From Nitrosotalea sp. (GTDB lineage Archaea > Thermoproteota > Nitrososphaeria > Nitrososphaerales > Nitrosopumilaceae), in the NCBI GenBank assembly GCA_022545805.1, contig JAKEIJ010000081.1, forward strand, positions 1-10,760: a stretch of 10,760 nt of DNA, given 5' to 3'. Made by a program: the position numbers and the translations under genes. Every line of letters starts with the position of its first letter. Within the stretch, counting starts at the first letter, position 1. Below the pieces are notes generated by a model that saw nothing but the letters and a program-made list of their open reading frames with translations, had not been told where the DNA came from and did no database searches. This document shows positions 6,644 through 10,760 of the stretch, one piece after another.

Positions 6644-8209
6644 ATGGCAGGAAGGAGAATAGTTCTAACTGCAGATCGTAGCCTTATGACTAACTATAGA
6701 GGTAATTTCCTTTATGGTTTTATAGCATGTGGTCCTTACGAAGTAGTCCCTGAATGGGTCTTTGACAAAGTATTTTGTCCTCCAGTTGAGACTGACCAAA
6801 TAACTGGTGAAGCCAAAGTTGCTCAAGTGGGATTACGTAGGGTTGAATCTGCACTATTACAAGGTTACAAAAGAGAAGATGTGTTTATTGCAAATCCTGA
6901 TTATCTTGAAAAATGCATTGGTCCTGACACTAAAGTAGTTGGAATAAATGTAATGGATCCACTTGGAATGGCTCCAGTAACTACTACAATGTCCCCCGAA
7001 AAACTCTCCTACGTTGCAATGAAGTTCAAGAGAATGTGTGCTAAAATAATTCAATTAAAGAAGAAGTACAACTTTCATGTTGTAGTTGGTGGTAACGGTG
7101 CATGGGAACTTGCAAAAACTGATAGAATGAAAATTCATGGAATTGATACTGTTGTTGTAGGCGAAGCAGATGAATTAGCTTTAGATCTTTTCCACGATCT
7201 TGAAAAGGGCGATGCACCAGAATTAATGCATTGTTTTGTTAAAAATATTCAAAACATTCCGATGATCCAAGGGCCTACTGTTAACTCTCTAATTGAGGCA
7301 ATGCGAGGATGTGGAAGAGGCTGTGACTTTTGTGATGTAAATAAAAGATCTAAAAAAGATTTGCCGTTAGAACGATTGCAACAAGAAGCAAAAATGAATC
7401 TAAATTATGGCTTTGATTCTATCTGGTTACATTCTGATGAAATGCTTCTCTATGGATGCGATAATCGTAATTTCCAACCAAACTATGATGCTATAATTGA
7501 ATTGTGGAAAGGTTTGAAATCTTTGGGTGCTAGATTTGTTGGAACTACTCACATGACATTTTCAGCTGTATGTGCTGATCCTAAACTCTTGCATGACATG
7601 TCTGCAGTGAACGGTATGAGTAATGAAAAATGGCTTGCTACAAACCTAGGAATTGAAACTGTTGCACCAAGAATGGTTAAGAAACATCTTGGTGTGAAAA
7701 CAAAACCATTTTCAACCGAGGAATGGGGTTGGGTTGTCCGAGAAGGTGCTAGGATATTAAATGAGAATCATTGGTTCCCAGCAGCAACTATCATAATTGG
7801 TTGGCCAGACGAGACGCCTGATGAAACTCAATACACCATAGATTTGATTGAGGATTTCAAACAAACAAGAATGCGTGGTCTTGTTGCTCCCTTGTTGTAT
7901 CAAGACTTTAATGAAAAGAATTCGATGCACTTTGGTAATCTCAATGAGGCCCAGTTTACATTATTCTGGAAATCTTGGGAACACAATCTACGAGTCATTA
8001 ATGACATCATACCTATAATTATCCGAAACAAGACTTTTGGCCCTCCAATGAAACTTGTCATGTATGGCATGATCAAAGCCGGAACATGGGCAATAATGCG
8101 GTATCTTAGAGGCTTGTCTAAGGACTTGTTCAATGGTACACTTCCAGAAGATATAATGGAAAAATACACTAGAAGCAGATCCGTAAATGCTCCTTCTTAC
8201 ACTAGATAG
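6644..8209 (+). CDS. B12-binding-domain radical SAM enzyme, possibly lipid-modifying (Grs-like)
   Basis: A 521-residue cytoplasmic Fe-S enzyme. The N-terminal region, about 5-190, looks like a cobalamin-binding domain of the radical SAM/B12 class: IVLTADRSLMTNYRG start, VGLRRVESALLQGY (62-75), VVGINVMDPLG (98-108), HVVVGGNGAW (145-154), DTVVVGEADE (168-177). No DxHxxG cobalamin-ligand motif is visible, as is common in this class. The radical SAM cluster motif is CGRGCDFC with Cys223, Cys227 and Cys230. Later FPAATIIIGWPDETPDET matches the glycine-rich SAM-barrel strand. The C-terminal ~120 residues are an extra domain. Such enzymes methylate or couple unactivated carbons. In archaea the GDGT ring synthases GrsA/GrsB have this architecture, and crenarchaeol-making archaea need such enzymes, so that is a fair guess, not an identification. 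The start is the ATG at 6644; an open frame extends upstream to 6401 but runs antisense through the VIT gene and past a TATA box. Confidence 0.88.
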   Translation: MAGRRIVLTADRSLMTNYRGNFLYGFIACGPYEVVPEWVFDKVFCPPVETDQITGEAKVAQVGLRRVESALLQGYKREDVFIANPDYLEKCIGPDTKVVGINVMDPLGMAPVTTTMSPEKLSYVAMKFKRMCAKIIQLKKKYNFHVVVGGNGAWELAKTDRMKIHGIDTVVVGEADELALDLFHDLEKGDAPELMHCFVKNIQNIPMIQGPTVNSLIEAMRGCGRGCDFCDVNKRSKKDLPLERLQQEAKMNLNYGFDSIWLHSDEMLLYGCDNRNFQPNYDAIIELWKGLKSLGARFVGTTHMTFSAVCADPKLLHDMSAVNGMSNEKWLATNLGIETVAPRMVKKHLGVKTKPFSTEEWGWVVREGARILNENHWFPAATIIIGWPDETPDETQYTIDLIEDFKQTRMRGLVAPLLYQDFNEKNSMHFGNLNEAQFTLFWKSWEHNLRVINDIIPIIIRNKTFGPPMKLVMYGMIKAGTWAIMRYLRGLSKDLFNGTLPEDIMEKYTRSRSVNAPSYTR

Positions 8210-8540
8210 ATTTTTTCTCTAATATTCTAATCGCTGCATCTGCAATGGTGTTTGATTTAGGGGTCAGGACTACAAAATAGATCTTGTCTGATCTTTCGGC
8301 AGTTTCTACACTCTTGAATTTTTTTAGATTCATATCAAACTCTAATAATTTTCCATCAAGTTTTCCTTTTACATATATCATCAAATATGAATTTCCTGAA
8401 GCCGGGGTCAGCGGTATTATTGAAAAAATATATCCTTTGTACGAATTTATTGGTAATATATTTTTCATTGGCGGGGCCATTGTGGACATGGCAATAAATA
8501 TGTCCTCCGTAGAATCAAATTCCTCAAATTCAAAATCCAT
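8202..8540 (-). CDS. Small protein of unknown function
   Basis: A 112-residue acidic-N-terminus protein I do not recognise. It begins MDFEFEEFDSTEDIF and contains alternating hydrophobic stretches (YIFSIIPL, SYLMIYVKGKL, KIYFVVLTP) that suggest a small alpha/beta or beta-sheet cytosolic fold. It ends in a short amphipathic helix (IADAAIRILEKK). No signal peptide, transmembrane helix or metal motif is seen. It is preferred over the opposite-strand frame at 8284-8577 because it has a TATA-like box at the right distance, a normal residue composition and a convergent 8-base overlap with the radical SAM gene, fitting the local compact layout. A functional link with the radical SAM enzyme is not shown, since the two are convergent. 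Confidence 0.65.
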   Translation of the reverse strand: MDFEFEEFDSTEDIFIAMSTMAPPMKNILPINSYKGYIFSIIPLTPASGNSYLMIYVKGKLDGKLLEFDMNLKKFKSVETAERSDKIYFVVLTPKSNTIADAAIRILEKKSI

Positions 8541-8560
8541 TATTTATCTTTCATTGGTCT

Positions 8561-8570
8561 TGTATAATAA
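8561..8570 (-). promoter_or_regulatory. TATA-like box of the 112-residue protein gene
   Basis: The minus strand reads TTATTATACA, 21-30 bases before the ATG at 8540. The spacing fits a leaderless transcript and supports the reality of this small gene. Confidence 0.45.
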
Positions 8571-8590
8571 TCTATAATCTACGTATATGT

Positions 8591-8650
8591 AAATTAAAAT
8601 CTGTGCTAGCATTTTTTGGTTGTAATTCTAATTGATTTACTTGTAGAATT
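8591..8650 (-). terminator. Possible stem-loop plus T-rich stretch downstream of the first PEFG gene
   Basis: Arms AATTCTA (8624-8630) and TAGAATT (8644-8650) are perfectly complementary around a 13-base loop, starting 50 bases past the stop at 8700. Further along the minus strand, 8600-8591 reads ATTTTAATTT, a T-rich stretch of the kind archaeal termination uses. The gap between stem and T-run makes this a weak call. Confidence 0.25.
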
Positions 8651-8699
8651 GTATTCTTCTGTGATTTGAAATATTTATGAATGGAGAAATAAATCTGTC

Positions 8700-8807
8700 C
8701 TAGTATTTTGGCATAAATCTTAGTCCAGTCTTTGCTGACACTGCAATTATTGATATTATTGCAATTGCAAGTACTAGAGCTGCGATTGGGCCAAACTCTG
8801 GAACTAT
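8700..8807 (-). repeat. PEFG 3'-end cassette, copy 1
   Basis: These 108 bases encode the final 35 residues plus stop. They are identical to 9740-9847, and the first 99 bases to 10662-10760. With the third copy, identity also covers the three bases past the stop (8697-8699). Confidence 0.9.
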
Positions 8808-9671
8808 GATTGTACCTACTATGTCAATCTTAGTGTCTCCATTGCTGAATGGAATACTTAGTATTCTTACATTCTGATTTTTGGTCTCACTGAACTGTGT
8901 GATGTGTTTACCGTTTACTGTAACTATGAAATTGTCATCTTCTAATCCAGCTGTATTCACTGTTGCTCCTGTCAAGTTTGCATCAGGATTTGGAGGTGGA
9001 GGTATCTTTGCATCGATCATGCTTCTAGGTAGTGTGAGTGTGATAGAACCATCTGAGTTTGTATTTAGTGTAATCTCAAGTGTGTACTGTTGTGGTAGAA
9101 TGCTCATGCTGCTTACAATACCTCCTTTTATGATGTATGGTATGTTGTAAGTCTGACCTGCTGCTTGTAAGGAATATGTACTGTTAATTGCCTTGGTAAC
9201 TGTGGAACTTCCATCTCCACCATTGTAGTGGAATGTAGCATTTGTATTTGTATATGGTCCATACTGGGCTATTATGGTATAATTACCAGCCTCTTTCCAA
9301 AGTGGACCTGTAGCTAGAATTGTCTTGGTAAAACTTCCATCTGAAGATGGAAGCAACTGTGCTACTGAAATTAGATTCTTTAATGAATTGAAAACTCTTA
9401 ATGTTACAGCAGTTGCATTTTCGGGCTCTCTCACATGTCCCGTCATCACAATAGTGTCACCTTGATTATAGGTTGGCAAATCTGTCTTGATGCTTAATGG
9501 TGATAAAGTGGATAAGCTGATAGTTTGATTATCCCCATGTAAAATATCATAAGCGGTTGTTGTATTTCCTTTGGGATTAGTTACAGGTGTTTGTGCATAA
9601 GCTGGTACTGTAATTATCGCAATACTTGCTGTGATTATTAATAATAAATAAAAGATACTTGATCTTTTCAT
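8700..9671 (-). CDS. PEFG-CTERM surface protein 1
   Basis: A 323-residue secreted protein. An N-terminal signal peptide (basic MKR, hydrophobic core about 6-22) ends at AYA-QT near residue 26. After a Thr/Asn-rich linker, a beta-sandwich domain starts with LPTYNQGDTIVMTGHV (65-80), like macroglobulin/Ig-type domains of extracellular proteins, and includes TGPLWKEAGNYTIIAQYGP (121-139). A second domain covers about 165-285. The C-terminus is VPEFG (290-294), a hydrophobic helix (about 295-313) and the basic tail KTGLRFMPKY: the PEFG-CTERM signal, thought to be cut and anchored by an archaeosortase-type enzyme. Many Asn-x-Ser/Thr sites suggest glycosylation. It is a diverged tandem paralogue of the gene at 9740-10591; the two share domain order but only the last 35 codons are identical. 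The specific role is unknown. Confidence 0.92.
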   Translation of the reverse strand: MKRSSIFYLLLIITASIAIITVPAYAQTPVTNPKGNTTTAYDILHGDNQTISLSTLSPLSIKTDLPTYNQGDTIVMTGHVREPENATAVTLRVFNSLKNLISVAQLLPSSDGSFTKTILATGPLWKEAGNYTIIAQYGPYTNTNATFHYNGGDGSSTVTKAINSTYSLQAAGQTYNIPYIIKGGIVSSMSILPQQYTLEITLNTNSDGSITLTLPRSMIDAKIPPPPNPDANLTGATVNTAGLEDDNFIVTVNGKHITQFSETKNQNVRILSIPFSNGDTKIDIVGTIIVPEFGPIAALVLAIAIISIIAVSAKTGLRFMPKY

Positions 9672-9682
9672 ACTTGCTAGCC

Positions 9683-9705
9683 AATACTCAAGGATCTTGA
9701 GTATT
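9683..9705. promoter_or_regulatory. Perfect palindrome between TATA-like box and start of PEFG gene 1 (putative operator)
   Basis: Left arm AATACTCAAG (9683-9692), spacer GAT, right arm CTTGAGTATT (9696-9705): ten matching base pairs with no mismatch. It begins 12 bases before the ATG at 9671 and touches the TATA-like box at 9702-9709, where a bound repressor would block polymerase. No T-run follows it on the minus strand, so it is a poor terminator for the upstream gene. Confidence 0.5.
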
Positions 9706-9709
9706 TATG
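9702..9709 (-). promoter_or_regulatory. TATA-like box of PEFG gene 1
   Basis: The minus strand reads CATAAATA, 31-38 bases before the ATG, so the transcript would have a leader of only several bases. It overlaps the right arm of the palindrome at 9683-9705. Confidence 0.4.
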
Positions 9710-9739
9710 TATTGATAAAAGAAAATTTGACTTGTAGTT

Positions 9740-9847
9740 CTAGTATTTTGGCATAAATCTTAGTCCAGTCTTTGCTGACACTGCAATTATTGATATTATT
9801 GCAATTGCAAGTACTAGAGCTGCGATTGGGCCAAACTCTGGAACTAT
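9740..9847 (-). repeat. PEFG 3'-end cassette, copy 2
   Basis: Identical to copy 1 over 108 bases, including all third codon positions and the TAG stop. Identity stops abruptly at both ends, while the adjoining coding DNA is strongly diverged. Confidence 0.9.
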
Positions 9848-10591
9848 CTGTGTACCGATTATCTCGATGTCTTGATCTCCTTGCAGGAATTGAACTGTTA
9901 TATTTCTAAAATCATTGTCTGCAGACTCGCTTTGTGGTTTGACTTCTGCCCCGTCAATTAAAATGATAAATGCATCATCTTGATTTGAATTTGGCTGTTT
10001 TGCATCTATTAATGCTCTTGGTAATTGTAGTGAAATTGTACCATCACTTGTAGAGTTTACTGAAACAATGACGGACAAACTCTGTGCGTCTATTGTCATG
10101 GTCTTTACGGTACCTCCAGTTATGGTATAGTTGACATTGAAAGTCTGTTGACTACTAGGGTCTTTAAGTTGAAATACGTTGCTGGTTGTGGTGGGTGTAC
10201 TCTGAAAAGTAAAAGTAGTTTGAGCTGTTACATTTGGTGGTCCATATTGTACCTTGACCGTATAACTTCCATTTAATTTCCAATATGGTCCTGCGGCTTT
10301 GGTAGAATAGGTGTATTTTCCATCTTGCGATACATCAATCTGGTCTATTTTAGCAACATTGTTCTGTGGATCGAGAATTTCAATGGATAGCGGAGTTCCA
10401 CTAACTACTGCTTGTACTTGGCCTGAAATTACAATCGTATCACCTAATGTGTATGATGATCTATCAATACTTGTTGTAACTAGTGCAGCTGTGGGCGGGG
10501 AGGATGACGGTGTAGCACTTTGTGCGAAAATGGGGATAGATAATGCGGAAAAGGATAAAACCAATATCATGAAAATGGACGTGTAACGCAT
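9740..10591 (-). CDS. PEFG-CTERM surface protein 2
   Basis: A 283-residue secreted protein and tandem paralogue of the gene at 8700-9671. The signal peptide (MRYTSIF..., hydrophobic core about 5-20) ends at IFA-QS near residue 23, followed by a Ser/Pro/Thr-rich linker. The first domain has SSYTLGDTIVISGQV (45-59) and AAGPYWKLNGSYTVKVQYGP (99-118), aligned with the equivalent parts of the neighbour. The second domain includes LQLPRALIDAKQP (about 193-205), matching LTLPRSMIDAKIP in the neighbour. The C-terminus has VPEFG at 250-254, the hydrophobic helix and the tail LRFMPKY, identical to the neighbour. The ATG at 10591 is supported by the signal peptide and a TATA-like box about 24 bases upstream. 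Probably anchored at the outer face of the membrane; the binding partner is unknown. Confidence 0.92.
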   Translation of the reverse strand: MRYTSIFMILVLSFSALSIPIFAQSATPSSSPPTAALVTTSIDRSSYTLGDTIVISGQVQAVVSGTPLSIEILDPQNNVAKIDQIDVSQDGKYTYSTKAAGPYWKLNGSYTVKVQYGPPNVTAQTTFTFQSTPTTTSNVFQLKDPSSQQTFNVNYTITGGTVKTMTIDAQSLSVIVSVNSTSDGTISLQLPRALIDAKQPNSNQDDAFIILIDGAEVKPQSESADNDFRNITVQFLQGDQDIEIIGTQIVPEFGPIAALVLAIAIISIIAVSAKTGLRFMPKY

Positions 10592-10610
10592 ATCGGAGTT
10601 GTCTTTCCGT

Positions 10611-10619
10611 TGTATATTT
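10611..10619 (-). promoter_or_regulatory. TATA-like box of PEFG gene 2
   Basis: The minus strand reads AAATATACA, 20-28 bases before the ATG at 10591, consistent with a leaderless transcript. The palindrome found before PEFG gene 1 is not repeated here. Confidence 0.45.
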
Positions 10620-10658
10620 CCTTTACTATGTCAGTATTAAAAAATGAAAAAGTAGAGC

Positions 10659-10760
10659 GTCCTAGTATTTTGGCATAAATCTTAGTCCAGTCTTTGCTGA
10701 CACTGCAATTATTGATATTATTGCAATTGCAAGTACTAGAGCTGCGATTGGGCCAAACTC
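10659..10760 (-). repeat. PEFG 3'-end cassette, copy 3 (runs into window edge)
   Basis: 102 bases identical to copy 1, including three bases beyond the stop codon; 99 of them are identical to copy 2. The upstream extent of identity is not visible. Confidence 0.88.
10662..10760 (-). CDS. PEFG-CTERM surface protein 3, C-terminal end only (cut by window edge)
   Basis: Only the last 32 codons and the TAG stop are in the window. They encode EFGPIAALVLAIA and the rest of the hydrophobic helix plus tail LRFMPKY, identical in protein and DNA to the ends of the two downstream paralogues. It shows that the PEFG array has at least three members on this strand and continues past the edge. Confidence 0.85.
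   Translation of the reverse strand, partial: EFGPIAALVLAIAIISIIAVSAKTGLRFMPKY

Noticed and set aside
8284..8577. Plus-strand open frame of 97 codons opposite the 112-residue protein
   Set aside because: Phe/Ser/Asn-rich composition typical of an antisense shadow, and it overlaps the better-supported minus-strand gene together with its promoter-like box.
8881..9150. Plus-strand open frame inside PEFG gene 1
   Set aside because: Its composition is that of the antisense of a beta-rich Thr/Ser coding sequence, and the minus-strand protein is clearly real.
9683..9705. Palindrome as a transcription terminator of PEFG gene 2
   Set aside because: No T-rich stretch follows it on the minus strand and it overlaps the next gene's core promoter, so an operator role is more likely.
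8700..10760. The three identical segments as an insertion sequence or CRISPR-like array
   Set aside because: Each copy is coding, in the same frame at the end of a separate gene, spaced about 1 kb apart, with no transposase, terminal inverted repeats or spacer pattern.
1..10760. tRNA, rRNA or riboswitch
   Set aside because: I saw no tRNA-like arm pattern, rRNA segment or known riboswitch core in the short intergenic gaps; the longest gene-free stretch is about 160 bases (8541-8699).

Overview
The window looks like chromosomal DNA of an ammonia-oxidising-type archaeon (Nitrososphaerota/Thaumarchaeota, most like the low-GC Nitrosopumilus/Nitrosotalea side). The main reason is the C-terminal signature V-PEFG followed by one hydrophobic helix and a short basic tail, which occurs three times at the right-hand end and is the PEFG-CTERM sorting signal known from these archaea. 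Supporting this are a large-surface-protein fragment with the ETGPGTGVF motif, AT-rich DNA, tight gene packing, and archaeal TATA-like boxes about 25-30 bases ahead of start codons with almost no leader (leaderless transcripts). The genus assignment is inference.

Left edge (1-774): the 3' end of a secreted surface protein. Next (790-3973, minus strand) comes a translationally coupled three-gene operon read as larC > larE > cysteine desulfurase, with 4-base overlaps at both junctions. From the same 127-base intergenic region a plus-strand pair diverges: a malate dehydrogenase (4101-5015) and, 32 bases later with its own promoter-like box, larB (5048-5830). LarB, LarE and LarC are the three enzymes that build the nickel-pincer nucleotide (NPN) cofactor of lactate racemase LarA and its relatives: LarB carboxylates and hydrolyses nicotinic acid adenine dinucleotide, LarE adds sulfur, and LarC inserts nickel. 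No LarA-type enzyme is in the window. The LarE has the three cysteines expected of the [4Fe-4S] type, and a cysteine desulfurase is coupled directly to it, which suggests a dedicated sulfur supply. The embedded malate dehydrogenase hints that the NPN enzyme served here may act on malate or another 2-hydroxyacid. This is the most interesting system in the window.

Middle (5820-8209): a VIT/CCC1-type metal transporter on the minus strand, tail-overlapping larB, and divergently a B12-binding-domain radical SAM enzyme of 521 residues. The latter could belong to the archaeal lipid-modifying (GDGT ring synthase-like) group, but this is not certain. A 112-residue protein of unknown function (8202-8540, minus) overlaps its end.

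Right edge (8700-10760): a tandem array of at least three minus-strand PEFG-CTERM surface proteins, the last cut by the window edge. Their bodies have diverged strongly, yet the last ~100 coding bases including the stop codon are identical in all three, which suggests gene conversion or a shuffled anchoring cassette. A perfect 10-base-arm palindrome lies between the TATA-like box and the start of the first of them.
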